Source: WRGA01 sp031553395
GTDB taxonomy: Bacteria; Bacteroidota; Bacteroidia; Bacteroidales; WRGA01
Direction: 5' to 3'
Length of the DNA: 64,000 nt
Assembly (NCBI GenBank): GCA_031553395.1
Contig: JAVBLR010000011.1
Coordinates: 124,001 to 188,000 of the forward strand
Both the position numbers and the translations under genes were made by a program. Positions 9,379 to 18,596 of the stretch are shown here, piece by piece; position 1 is the first letter of the stretch; each line of letters opens with the position of its first letter. The notes beneath the pieces are model-generated. The model made no database searches and was not told the DNA's origin. It saw nothing but the letters and a program-made list of their open reading frames with translations.

Positions 9379-9410
9379 AAAAAGACACAGAGTCATTTCT
9401 GTGTTTTTTT
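9379..9410. terminator. Terminator hairpin downstream of dxr
   Basis: The stem ACACAGA/TCTGTGT is extended by one G-T wobble and five A-T pairs (AAAAAGACACAGA versus TCTGTGTTTTTTT). It begins 34 bases past the dxr stop. T runs on both sides allow it to act in either direction. Confidence 0.6.
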
Positions 9411-9444
9411 CAAATTCAAGAATAATTAAATGGAAATTCCCGTT

Positions 9445-10596
9445 CTAACTTTCTATTAAACTTAATGAAATTCTTCGCGCTTCTTTATCTGTCTCTACAT
9501 ATTCCTCATAAGTAGGTTTGATAATATGAGTCATTTTCTCCAATGTTTTTTCAATAATCTCCGCCATTTGCAGGAATTTTATTTTTTCACAGAGAAATGC
9601 GTCTACAACGATTTCATTTGCTGCATTTAATACGCATGGCATATTTCCGCATAAATTCATGGCTTCGTAAGCAAAACGCAGTTGCGGAAATTTATTCGTA
9701 TCTGGTTGTTCGAATGTTAAGTTTGGATATTGAGAAAAATCCAATCGTGGAAAATTCGATTTGATTCGCTTTGGATAAGAAAAAGCATACTGAATAGGAA
9801 GTTTCATATCAGGAAGCCCCATTTGAGCTTTAATTGATGCATCTTCAAACTGTACCATAGAGTGAATTATCGACTGCGGATGTACAAGCACTTCAATTTG
9901 TTCAGGCGTTAAACCAAAAAGCCATTTGGCTTCAATAACTTCAAAACCTTTATTCATCATGGTCGCCGAATCAATCGTTATTTTAGCACCCATATCCCAA
10001 TTGGGATGTTTCAGTGCTTCTTTTTTGGTTACATTTACTAAATCTTCTAATTTTTTAGTCCGAAAAGGACCACCCGAAGCCGTAAGAATTATCTTTTCGA
10101 TTTTATTCTCCCATTCTCCTGCTAAACATTGAAAAATAGCAGAATGTTCCGAATCAACAGGCAATATCGGCACCTTATTTTCCTGAGCCAATTGATTGAT
10201 CAACGCTCCCGCCACAACCAATGTTTCCTTATTAGCCAAAGCAATTGCTTTACCAGCCTTAATCGCATGAATAGTCGGTTGCAATCCGGCATACCCAACC
10301 ATTGCTGTAAGAACCATTTCAATCGGCTCTGCTTCTACAATTTGGGCAATAGCATCACTTCCTGCATACACTTTTATTGGTAAATCGGCCAATGCTTCCT
10401 TCAATGTTGCATATTTGCTTTCATCACCAATAACAACAGTTTCGGGTTCGAATTCCCGTGCTTGTTTTATCAGTAAATCGACATTACATCCCGCCGTAAG
10501 TGCATATATTTCGAATAAATCTTTATTGTCTCGAACAACATCCAGGGCTTGCGTCCCGATTGAGCCGGTTGAACCTAATATTGCCAGTTTTCTCAT
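9445..10596 (-). CDS. dxr: 1-deoxy-D-xylulose 5-phosphate reductoisomerase
   Basis: The 383-residue cytoplasmic enzyme catalyses the first committed step of the MEP isoprenoid pathway. It rearranges and reduces DXP to MEP with NADPH and a divalent metal. The N-terminal NADPH motif is GSTGSIG (8-14). LANKETLV, the metal and substrate segment PVDSEHSAIFQ, TASGGPF, the flexible loop with HPNWDMGAKITIDSATMMNKG, and VHPQSIIHSMV are all in family order. The length is normal. It starts 46 bases after the stop of the methyltransferase gene on the same strand, so the two are probably co-transcribed. Confidence 0.97.
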   Translation of the reverse strand: MRKLAILGSTGSIGTQALDVVRDNKDLFEIYALTAGCNVDLLIKQAREFEPETVVIGDESKYATLKEALADLPIKVYAGSDAIAQIVEAEPIEMVLTAMVGYAGLQPTIHAIKAGKAIALANKETLVVAGALINQLAQENKVPILPVDSEHSAIFQCLAGEWENKIEKIILTASGGPFRTKKLEDLVNVTKKEALKHPNWDMGAKITIDSATMMNKGFEVIEAKWLFGLTPEQIEVLVHPQSIIHSMVQFEDASIKAQMGLPDMKLPIQYAFSYPKRIKSNFPRLDFSQYPNLTFEQPDTNKFPQLRFAYEAMNLCGNMPCVLNAANEIVVDAFLCEKIKFLQMAEIIEKTLEKMTHIIKPTYEEYVETDKEARRISLSLIES

Positions 10597-10642
10597 ATAA
10601 TTAAGAGTTGTAAGTTATGAGTTTTAAGTTTTAAGATTGGGA

Positions 10643-11101
10643 TTATTTTTCCAAATTGAGTAAAAATTGTTTCATCTCCAATCCGTATGCATATCCGCCT
10701 AATTTGCCATTAGAACTGATAACACGATGACAAGGCACGATTATGATAATATTATTTTTACCATTCGCTGAACCGACTGCCCTATATGCCTTCGGACTTC
10801 CTGCTTTTTCAGCTAATTGTGCATAACTGATAGTTTTGGAATAAGGAATTTTTTGCAATTCATTCCACACTGTTTGTTGAAAACCTGTTCCTTCTTGCAA
10901 AACCGGAACAGTGAATTTCTTCAATTTCCTCGAAAAATATTCGTCCAATTCTTTTGCACATTGTTTTATTACGTCCGGCATTTGATTTATATCAGTATTT
11001 TTCCTTGATATTTCAGATGGTATCAATTTGCAAATATATATACCGTCGGAAACTACTTCAAGAATTCCAATAGGAGTAGAAATATAATATGTATACAACA
11101 T
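10643..11101 (-). CDS. ogt: Methylated-DNA--[protein]-cysteine S-methyltransferase
   Basis: This 152-residue suicide DNA-repair protein transfers O6-alkyl groups from guanine to its own cysteine. The active site is C124 in IIIIVPCHRVISSNGKLGGYAYG. The helix-turn-helix segment with YRAVGSANGKN, including the arginine finger, is intact. It has no Ada-type N-terminal regulatory domain, so it is the stand-alone Ogt/Mgt type. The promoter box at 11155-11162 lies upstream, and dxr follows 46 bases downstream. The fourth letter of the symbol family (ogt versus mgt) cannot be settled from sequence alone. Confidence 0.93.
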   Translation of the reverse strand: MLYTYYISTPIGILEVVSDGIYICKLIPSEISRKNTDINQMPDVIKQCAKELDEYFSRKLKKFTVPVLQEGTGFQQTVWNELQKIPYSKTISYAQLAEKAGSPKAYRAVGSANGKNNIIIIVPCHRVISSNGKLGGYAYGLEMKQFLLNLEK

Positions 11102-11154
11102 AATGATATTTTTTTAATCAATGATCGAGGTTGAAGTAAAATTCAATATAACTG

Positions 11155-11183
11155 CAAATATATGACTTTCCCGGCTAAATCAA
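11155..11183 (-). promoter_or_regulatory. Promoter of the ogt-dxr pair
   Basis: On the minus strand TTG is followed after 18 bases by TATATTTG (11155-11162), close to the Bacteroidota layout of TTTG, about 19-21 bases, TAnnTTTG. It lies about 55 bases before the ogt start. Confidence 0.5.
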
Positions 11184-11224
11184 TATCAAAAAGACAGAAA
11201 GTAATCGATGTAAATACACGAAAA

Positions 11225-11245
11225 ATTTTACGTAATACGTAAAAT
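11225..11245. promoter_or_regulatory. 21-bp palindrome in the ogt/DUF4230 divergent region
   Basis: The half-sites ATTTTACGTA and TACGTAAAAT are separated by a single A, giving a perfect dyad. It lies between the two divergent promoters (11155-11183 minus and 11287-11294 plus), as an operator would. Confidence 0.4.
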
Positions 11246-11286
11246 GTATTACACTTTGGCATATCAGATAATTGGCATATTTATCT

Positions 11287-11294
11287 TAACTTTG
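11287..11294 (+). promoter_or_regulatory. -7 promoter box for the DUF4230 gene
   Basis: TAACTTTG matches TAnnTTTG, 25 bases before the start codon at 11320. No well-spaced -33 element was found. Confidence 0.45.
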
Positions 11295-11319
11295 TCATTC
11301 ATTCAAAAAATAAAAAACT

Positions 11320-11910
11320 ATGAAGTCTATCATCAAAATACTAATTGGAGTTATTTTGGGTGTACTACTTTGTTGGATTGTAATTTCTTTCTTAGGAAAA
11401 AAGAAAAATGTTGAGAGTACAATATCCACCCATCAGGAAGTTGTTGAGAAAGTGGAAGCCATAGGAAAACTGGAATTAGTGCGAATGAATATCCGCGATG
11501 TATTGGAGCACAAAATTGTACGGGAATGGCTGCCAAATGCAAAAGCAGTACTGATAATCAACGGAGAAGCTGTCGGATGCATCGATTTACAAAAAGTAAA
11601 AAAAGACGATATTTCTATTTCAAAGGATACATTAAAAATAAAACTTCCCGATCCCGAAATCTGTTATTGTAAAATAGACCACAGCAAATCAAAAGTTTAC
11701 GAAACATCCAATGAATTTTTCTCAGGCGCTCAATTGGTCGATGGCGCTTATATAGAAGCTGAAAAACAATTGCGACAAACCGTTCTCAATGCCGGAATAT
11801 TGGAACAAACCAAAACCAATGCTGTTATTCTGTTAAAACCATTTTTTGAAACGTTGGGATTCAAACATACGATAATTTATTTCGACCAAGCTGAATACGG
11901 AAAAAATTAG
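11320..11910 (+). CDS. DUF4230 family membrane-anchored protein
   Basis: This 196-residue protein has one N-terminal membrane segment (about 5-25, IIKILIGVILGVLLCWIVISF) and a soluble remainder that probably faces the periplasm. The body contains LELVRMNIRDVLEH near 51, KAVLIINGEAVGCIDLQKV near 73 and the conserved LKIKLPDPEICYCKIDHSKSKVYE block near 106, the hallmark of DUF4230. The end is helical (AEKQLRQTVLNAGILEQTKTNAVILLKPFFETLGF), as in band-7-like scaffolds. The function of the family is not known. The gene is alone, ending before a bidirectional terminator. Confidence 0.8.
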   Translation: MKSIIKILIGVILGVLLCWIVISFLGKKKNVESTISTHQEVVEKVEAIGKLELVRMNIRDVLEHKIVREWLPNAKAVLIINGEAVGCIDLQKVKKDDISISKDTLKIKLPDPEICYCKIDHSKSKVYETSNEFFSGAQLVDGAYIEAEKQLRQTVLNAGILEQTKTNAVILLKPFFETLGFKHTIIYFDQAEYGKN

Positions 11911-11996
11911 AATTCCTTTTTGTTACCTATATCGTATATAAAAAAAAGCATTGTAAAGCCTGAAAAGAACATAAAGAGTACAATTCACAATGTATA

Positions 11997-12038
11997 AAAA
12001 AACGGCAAACAAAGAGCATTCTTTATTTGCCGTTTTTT
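11997..12038. terminator. Bidirectional terminator
   Basis: A 13-bp perfect stem (AAAAAACGGCAAA/TTTGCCGTTTTTT, loop 16 bases) lies between the convergent DUF4230 gene and the GH29 gene. It has A and T runs on both sides, so it can stop transcription from either direction. Confidence 0.85.
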
Positions 12039-12052
12039 ACAATAATTTTGTA

Positions 12053-14890
12053 TTAGTTGATAATTACCTTACGAACAATTTGAGACTCATTCGCTTTATC
12101 AGAAATCTTAGCAATAATTATTGATTTGTAACTTAAAGGAAAAACCTCTATCGAGCTCTCAGCAATTTTGCTTACCAACAAACGTCCCATAACATCGTAT
12201 ATCCGAATATTGTTTCCTTTTTCAAGACCTTCGATGCGAAGAACTCCGTTTTCACCATACACTTTCACATTACTCAACACAGCATCATCAATTCCTGTTC
12301 CACTGGCATAACTCAAAACAATATTTCGTAGGTTTACATAATTCCAATTATCTTCCAAACTGGTGCGAGTTAATGTAACATCGTAAATACCTGCGGCAAG
12401 ACTAATGATAGCCAAGTTATTTTGAACACCATAAGACGCTTTTGCACAATTCAAATCGGTTGTTGAATCACCAATTTTAAGATGTAATGTCGACATAGCA
12501 GTTGCTTCCAAATCAGAAGAAACAACATAATTTCCCGGTTTATTAATTTGTATTTTCCAAGTGATTGTTCCGGGAACCAATCCTTTTTTTGAATCGATCG
12601 GTCCATTATCCCAACAACCAAAGTTTTGAGGAGTATTGTTATCAACACAAATCTCACTATCATACTTTGAATCAGCCGGAAGTAATGTTAATTTATCATT
12701 TGCATCGGGCATAACAGTATTTTCACCCAAAACAGGTTCTCCCTCAAAAACCAATTTAATCGTTGTACTTACAGCACTTACAGGCGAAACAGGCAATCCT
12801 TTAATAATCATTTTATTGTTTCCGCTTTCTGTTGTAATTGATGTGCTATTTCCCAATATTGATGCAGAAACAGGCAAAGAATTAAGTTGGGGCACAACCA
12901 GTTCACTATTAGAAGGCCATTGTGCAACATGCAGATATAATGTTGTATTTCCTTCACTATCAATTTTACGAGTAATTTTCCCCCAATCCATTGCTTTATC
13001 AATCGGATTTGCAATGGATCCATAAATCGCTTCACTATTTACCGACATCCATGCACCAACATCTGTCAAACGGTCGATACTTTCCTGCGGGAATGTTCCA
13101 TCGGGTTTCGGACCGATATTCAACAAAAAATTTCCACCTTTGCTTGCAATATCGATTAATTTAAGAATTAAATCGCTCGAAGATTTCCATTGATTATCAA
13201 CATCAGGTGAAGCATATCCCCAATTGCGGTTCATCGTCATACAAGTCTCCCAATCACGTCCATCCGCTCTTCCTGTTACAGGAACATCAGGAATACTTTG
13301 TTCCGGGGTATTGAAATCGCCAGAAAAACCATTGTCGATTTTGAATTCCAACCGGTCGTTGCTAATAATATTTTTTGCTTTCGGATTATCTTTGATTGCT
13401 TTCAATGTTCGATATTGAAGTTCAGGATATTTAGGTTCTCCCATATCCCACCAAATTACATCAATATTATAATCATCTACAAGTGTTATTAAATGCGGAA
13501 TAACTAAATTTTCCACATAATTAATTTTCTCATTTTCAGTCGCTTCTCCCCCATTTCCATTATTATTCTGAGGCATCCAGCCCATTCCTCCGGGATTATT
13601 CCAATCAAGCGCTTGCGAATAATAGAATCCTATTTTTAATCCAGCCGCTCTTGCTTCATCAACCAATCCTTTTACCAAATCCTTTTTCGCCGGAGAATGG
13701 TCTGTTACATTCCAACCAATATTCGTATTGAACAGAGATAATCCTTCGTGGTGTTTGGATGTTAAAATAATATATTTCATTCCGGCGGCTTTTGCCATAC
13801 GTACCCATTCTTTCGGGTCGTAATTTTCAGCAGTGAAATCGCTTGCTATTTTTGCCTGATAAGTGTCGCGCGGAATAGCGGCTCCAAACATAATCCATTC
13901 GGCATAAGATCCATTCTGACCTCCATCTGCAATATAATCTACGGTATTACCATGCACATCTACACCTTGAAAATGCCCTGCATAAGCTGCATATCCTCCC
14001 CAATGTATAAACATACCGAAGCGGGCTTCGCGCCACCAAGCCATACGAGTATCACGATTTTCTTTCGATTCAGGAGTTTGCACATAAACGCCTGTACTTG
14101 GTTGAGACAATTCGCTTGCTGCATTTTTCGCAACAATATGAAATTTGTATACACCATATTCATCTAGATTCGTTATGTTCAATGATGTTCCGGTTATGTT
14201 TTGCAACAATACATCGTTTTTGTAAATATCATACGAAACGGCATCCTGAAGTGCAGACCAACTCAAATCTAAACTTGTCAATTGCACATTCTCGATTTTC
14301 AGGCCTTTCGGAACATACGAGGCAAAACCTGTTTCTCCTGAAGCGCTTGCGCTGAATATAATATCGTCAACATAACAGATAGTGCCGACTGAACGAGATG
14401 TCGAAAAATCGGGTTGGAATCCGAATGCTTCGATATTTCCTTTCAAAACACCGGCTGCATTCAAGTCAAATACCAAATTTTCCCAAGTATTGATTTTTGA
14501 CGGTTCTGGATTACTTGTAAACTCTTTTTGGTCACCGTTTACCTTAATCATTACCCGTAATTTGGAATTGGCATTGGTGCGATAATACTTAATATGCAAA
14601 TAACCGTAATCATTTGTACTGATTGTTTGAGTCGGCGTACAGTAAAAACCGGCCCATTCGGGATCCGCTTGCAACCGCGTAAACATCCAACATTTGGCAC
14701 TCGTGTTAATTCCCGTATTATCGGGATTATTTGTCACTTCAAATTTTCCGGCAGTCGGCGGATTTACGTTTACCGTCGCTGTAAAGGATACTTGTCCGCT
14801 CTCAAAATCATCCATAATCAGATTTTGAGCATTGATATTGCATATTGCTGACAACATCAAACAGACAGATGATAAAAATAAAATTTTCAT
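12053..14890 (-). CDS. GH29 alpha-L-fucosidase, multidomain, T9SS-exported
   Basis: This 945-residue protein has a signal peptide (1-21), a beta-sandwich module starting IMDDFE (26-182) and a fibronectin-III-like domain (about 193-272). The GH29 catalytic domain (about 282-630) follows, then a beta-domain to about 718, a GCW-type binding module (about 725-870) and a T9SS-like C-terminal domain (IYDVMGRLLVS ... VRKVIIN). GH29 hallmarks are FGMFIHWGGY, LTSKHHEGLSLF, the nucleophile D482 in VIWWDMGEP and the TPEQ segment at 528-531, where E530 is the acid/base candidate. Retaining cleavage of alpha-L-fucosides is expected. It is the last gene of the long minus-strand region and ends at a strong terminator. 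Whether the true substrate is fucose or a related sugar cannot be told from sequence. Confidence 0.9.
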   Translation of the reverse strand: MKILFLSSVCLMLSAICNINAQNLIMDDFESGQVSFTATVNVNPPTAGKFEVTNNPDNTGINTSAKCWMFTRLQADPEWAGFYCTPTQTISTNDYGYLHIKYYRTNANSKLRVMIKVNGDQKEFTSNPEPSKINTWENLVFDLNAAGVLKGNIEAFGFQPDFSTSRSVGTICYVDDIIFSASASGETGFASYVPKGLKIENVQLTSLDLSWSALQDAVSYDIYKNDVLLQNITGTSLNITNLDEYGVYKFHIVAKNAASELSQPSTGVYVQTPESKENRDTRMAWWREARFGMFIHWGGYAAYAGHFQGVDVHGNTVDYIADGGQNGSYAEWIMFGAAIPRDTYQAKIASDFTAENYDPKEWVRMAKAAGMKYIILTSKHHEGLSLFNTNIGWNVTDHSPAKKDLVKGLVDEARAAGLKIGFYYSQALDWNNPGGMGWMPQNNNGNGGEATENEKINYVENLVIPHLITLVDDYNIDVIWWDMGEPKYPELQYRTLKAIKDNPKAKNIISNDRLEFKIDNGFSGDFNTPEQSIPDVPVTGRADGRDWETCMTMNRNWGYASPDVDNQWKSSSDLILKLIDIASKGGNFLLNIGPKPDGTFPQESIDRLTDVGAWMSVNSEAIYGSIANPIDKAMDWGKITRKIDSEGNTTLYLHVAQWPSNSELVVPQLNSLPVSASILGNSTSITTESGNNKMIIKGLPVSPVSAVSTTIKLVFEGEPVLGENTVMPDANDKLTLLPADSKYDSEICVDNNTPQNFGCWDNGPIDSKKGLVPGTITWKIQINKPGNYVVSSDLEATAMSTLHLKIGDSTTDLNCAKASYGVQNNLAIISLAAGIYDVTLTRTSLEDNWNYVNLRNIVLSYASGTGIDDAVLSNVKVYGENGVLRIEGLEKGNNIRIYDVMGRLLVSKIAESSIEVFPLSYKSIIIAKISDKANESQIVRKVIIN

Positions 14891-14994
14891 GATAATATTT
14901 GTTTTTTTTTAATCAAGATTATTTACAATCTAGCGTATTGAAAATTTTCATCTCGATTATCTTAATTCTTAACTTTTAATTCTTAATTTTCAAC

Positions 14995-17900
14995 TTACTT
15001 ACCCGTTACAATCATTTTCCCCGTTTTCGACCAATTGTTTCCTTTGACATTCACAAAGTAAATTCCATTTGAATCGAGGTTGATGGGAATGGTTAATTGT
15101 CCGTTGGCATGACCTTTATAAAGTGTATTAATCATTTGTCCGAAAGTATTGTAAACAGAAACGGCGACATCTTCGTTGTTGACGTTGATTGAAACGTTTG
15201 CCGTTCCGGATGACGGATTCGGATAGATAATTAAGGGCGAATCAGATGTATCGACGTCATCAATACCTGACCCCTCGCAAGAACTCGGAGTAGGAAGGGG
15301 AGTCGGGTCGTTCGAGAAGCGAATATTGTCAATATAAACTGTTGCTGCTGAATTAGCTATTTTATCAGGTTGAATAAATATAATTGGAAACACTTTATTT
15401 CCGGCAGCTCCCATATCAATCACAACATCCGTCCAATTATCAGTATCGGGATAAGCAGCTTTAGTTTCATAATCACCATTACCTTCGACCTTTAATCCCA
15501 CAGCCCCACGCGTTTTTTTCTTCATCATGATGTGAGCATAACGATAGTTGCAACCGGCAGCATTACCTACATTCAACGCTTGCCCACTCAAAATGAGTCC
15601 GCTGTATTCCACATCATTAGCTTTTCGTTCGAATTTGATCACTTTGGCGGAAGTATTTAAACAGTCGCCTGTTCCCGTAGGATTATCTTCGAAATATATT
15701 TTGGTATCGGAATTCCCGATTGTACTCCAAGATTTATTTGTACCTTCAAAATCATCTACAATTAATTCTTTCGGAAGAGAAGAATTACCTTCGGCCAAAA
15801 ATTTGGCATTGTACAGATTTGCCGGATCACCACCCGTTTTTTTGATTGTAACGGTGTATACTCCTGCACTTGTGAAAGTTACATCTCCGTAAGGATTATC
15901 TATATGTGTTTCAAAATTTTCGGTTTTCGGAAATTCCGTTTCTATTTCTTTCAGAAACGAATTTGGCCCGGTTATCGATATTGTAACTTTCATAGGACTC
16001 CAAGCGGCTGATGTTTCCGCGAAGAGTTTAAATGTGCCGGGATTATCGATTTTGAAATTCCAGGATGCAGAACCTCCAACATTCCACCAGTTGCCGATAT
16101 TGGTTTCATTATTTTCGACAACAGGTCCGCCTTGAGTCGATACATCCATAACCGATAACATAACATTACCGCAAATATCAACGTTGACAGCATTGGATTC
16201 TACGGCTGCTTTTACCGCTTTCAGTTGTTCGAATCCGTAAGCATCCAATTGTCCGAACCGATTAACCCGAATATCCATACCGAAAACTCCACTTCTATTA
16301 GCGACCCGACGAGCGAATTGAGCCAAATCGTTGGTGTCGAAAATTCTTCCTTTCGGGTCAACAGGCGCTCCCCAACCTGCATTGATATTAGCATTTCCTA
16401 GCGGAACCCACCAAAACCATTGATGAATGCCGTCATTATTGACCCAACGTGAGGTCGGAAGTTTATTCAATTGCCCTTCCTCACCGTGAGGATAATCCAT
16501 TACTTCCTTATCTCCCAATCCGGCGCCAGTTACAATTCTATCAGGATTTCCTTTGCGGGCAGCATGAATAATCGTATTGATATTATAGAAATTACTCATG
16601 TTGTTGTAATAATTTCCGTAGTACATTCCGTCGAACCAAAATCCGGCAACTTTATCTCCGTAATGTTCCCCCCATTCCCCGATGATTTTCTCAAATTTGC
16701 GAAGATTATCATCCGTAAAGACATCAGAAAAAGGATATACATCCATTTGCCTGGTCAATAATAAATCGCCGTAACGGTCGGGTGAATGTTCGGGTGTTCC
16801 GGAAATACTGCCAGTACCGTCCTGATAGTCCATACTTGCTTTAGCAGGAAGAATACCCATGAAATAGAGAACCAATTTAATATCGTATTTGGCTAATGCG
16901 TTGGCTAATTCCATCGGTAAATCCCTGACAGATGATTTTTCTCCAGGTTTACCACCAATAATTTTGTCATACCATGAATTAGGAGCAACATTTAATCCAG
17001 AGTGTTGGTCGATAGTAAAAAAAACAAATCCGGCTCCAGCCTCGTGTACTTGTTTAGCAAATTCTTCTACATCAAAAGTTGCCAAGAACTGGTCGAAAGT
17101 TTCTCCATCTTGCCATTTCTCATTATCGGGAATATTCATGCCGACCCAATTCAGATAATTCGGTAAAAAGTGGCAGGAAATTCCGTATTTGGCATCTTTA
17201 AACCAATCGGTACGCGGATTATTCTTTTCCTCAGCAACAGGCCCTACCGGAGCACTTTCCATAGTCGTTCCTGCTGCATATTTATCACTTTTGGGAGTAA
17301 CTTTTACTTTGATGTATTTTCCGTTTTGCGCTTTCAACAACATCAATGTTTGTGTGTTTACACCTTGTATTTTAGTATAAGTCCCGTTTTGAGTATCAGA
17401 CATATACCATTCATATAAACTTTCATATTCAGCATCAGCACAATTAAAAGTATACGATGCATTCAGTATTTCACGTGTTTTGATTTCTCTTTTGCACGTA
17501 ACTTGCAAATCGGAAATAGAAGGATTTGTAACGCTTCCCTGAGGAACAACCAATGTTGTAACAAAAGGTAGTTTTTTGTATAAAAGTTCAATTTTTGCTT
17601 TTTGCTCAACGGCAGCGGCAGGCAATGCATCAAAGTCAAATGTTACGGTTTTTGTACCTACATCATAAGCAAAATTTCTCAAGAATAAGCCTTTGCTAAT
17701 GTCATTGTTTACCTTGATGTATGATCTGAAATCTTTCTCTGTAGGGGCAACGGTTTGTGCTTGTTCGAAAACACCCGTTAGTTTTCCGTTTGTAACCGAT
17801 AGATTTATTTTGGTCGGAGCAGCCAATCCTGCACATTCAATTATTTGGCTGTCGGTCAGAGGCCGATCGTACAGTTTAACTTCATCAATAACACCGGTGA

Positions 17901-18528
17901 AACATTCTACGGGATTATTGCTTGAATTCAGTATAGCTCCAATGGTGGTTACACCTGCGGGAGGAAGTCCGGGTTGGTCTTTTCTGGCCTGTTGAACCGT
18001 TCCGTCGATATAGATCTTGTACAGTCCGCCTTCACGTACCAGCCCGATATGAGTCCACTTATTCAATTGAGTATAAAATTTCACTCCCATATCAAATGCA
18101 CCTTCGCTTCCGAGCCCTCTGTTAAAACTGAAAACGACCATACCTTCATTGTTGTAATAGATCTCCCAGGTTCCGTTTAAATCTTGTCCTCTGGTAGATT
18201 GTTGGGCAATGAGGGTAGCTCTTGCTGCAGGCATTGCGGTAGGTTTGAACCAAAATTCTACCGAAAAATTTGCACTTTTCAGCATATCGGCACTTCCGAT
18301 ATTCACATAAGCATTATTTCCCGCAGGAAATTCAATGGCATTTCCCGAAACACCTTGTGCGGTATTAACCGTTCCGACAATCGTTCCGTTGTATCCCGTG
18401 TTGTTTTCTTCTTTTGCCGTATTGTTGGACAAATCATCCAATTTGTACCATCTAGTCGGTGTTTCAACGGCATTTGCAAAGGAAAAGCCCAGGATAATTA
18501 AAATAAATAAAATAAATCGTGTTTTCAT
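14995..18528 (-). CDS. Divergent GH29-like glycosidase with LamG and binding modules, T9SS-exported
   Basis: This 1177-residue protein has a signal peptide (1-20), a concanavalin-like LamG domain (about 24-235) and two Ig-like segments to about 430. A GH29-like barrel (about 440-780) follows, then a beta-sandwich of the GCW/GNWWN type (about 785-905), a DDFE-type module (about 915-1090) and a type A T9SS sorting domain (IIYPNPSSGTANVSI ... GKMIVTGK). The barrel keeps WFKDAKYGISCHFLP in place of the usual FGMFIHWG and has D633 in GFWFDGMYYG as the likely nucleophile, matching the WFDG motif of fucosidases. The HHEG motif is replaced by TIDQHSGLN, so substrate specificity may have shifted. It sits 68 bases after the previous gene on the same strand. 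Confidence 0.8.
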   Translation of the reverse strand: MKTRFILFILIILGFSFANAVETPTRWYKLDDLSNNTAKEENNTGYNGTIVGTVNTAQGVSGNAIEFPAGNNAYVNIGSADMLKSANFSVEFWFKPTAMPAARATLIAQQSTRGQDLNGTWEIYYNNEGMVVFSFNRGLGSEGAFDMGVKFYTQLNKWTHIGLVREGGLYKIYIDGTVQQARKDQPGLPPAGVTTIGAILNSSNNPVECFTGVIDEVKLYDRPLTDSQIIECAGLAAPTKINLSVTNGKLTGVFEQAQTVAPTEKDFRSYIKVNNDISKGLFLRNFAYDVGTKTVTFDFDALPAAAVEQKAKIELLYKKLPFVTTLVVPQGSVTNPSISDLQVTCKREIKTREILNASYTFNCADAEYESLYEWYMSDTQNGTYTKIQGVNTQTLMLLKAQNGKYIKVKVTPKSDKYAAGTTMESAPVGPVAEEKNNPRTDWFKDAKYGISCHFLPNYLNWVGMNIPDNEKWQDGETFDQFLATFDVEEFAKQVHEAGAGFVFFTIDQHSGLNVAPNSWYDKIIGGKPGEKSSVRDLPMELANALAKYDIKLVLYFMGILPAKASMDYQDGTGSISGTPEHSPDRYGDLLLTRQMDVYPFSDVFTDDNLRKFEKIIGEWGEHYGDKVAGFWFDGMYYGNYYNNMSNFYNINTIIHAARKGNPDRIVTGAGLGDKEVMDYPHGEEGQLNKLPTSRWVNNDGIHQWFWWVPLGNANINAGWGAPVDPKGRIFDTNDLAQFARRVANRSGVFGMDIRVNRFGQLDAYGFEQLKAVKAAVESNAVNVDICGNVMLSVMDVSTQGGPVVENNETNIGNWWNVGGSASWNFKIDNPGTFKLFAETSAAWSPMKVTISITGPNSFLKEIETEFPKTENFETHIDNPYGDVTFTSAGVYTVTIKKTGGDPANLYNAKFLAEGNSSLPKELIVDDFEGTNKSWSTIGNSDTKIYFEDNPTGTGDCLNTSAKVIKFERKANDVEYSGLILSGQALNVGNAAGCNYRYAHIMMKKKTRGAVGLKVEGNGDYETKAAYPDTDNWTDVVIDMGAAGNKVFPIIFIQPDKIANSAATVYIDNIRFSNDPTPLPTPSSCEGSGIDDVDTSDSPLIIYPNPSSGTANVSINVNNEDVAVSVYNTFGQMINTLYKGHANGQLTIPINLDSNGIYFVNVKGNNWSKTGKMIVTGK

Positions 18529-18549
18529 GTTTGGTTAGGTATTTATATG

Positions 18550-18582
18550 ATAGAGCTGCTATAATCCTACAAGCAGCTCTAT
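18550..18582 (-). other. Intercistronic hairpin
   Basis: An 11-bp perfect stem (ATAGAGCTGCT/AGCAGCTCTAT, 11-base loop) lies between the repeat-protein gene and the GH29-like gene. No T run follows on the transcribed strand, so it looks like an mRNA-processing or stability hairpin more than a terminator. Confidence 0.55.
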
Positions 18583-18596
18583 TATAATTGCTTGTT

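Noticed and set aside
12636..13025. Plus-strand open frame of 129 codons inside the GH29 gene
   Set aside because: It is antisense to the conserved C-terminal part of the GH29 protein and has no promoter or recognisable domain.
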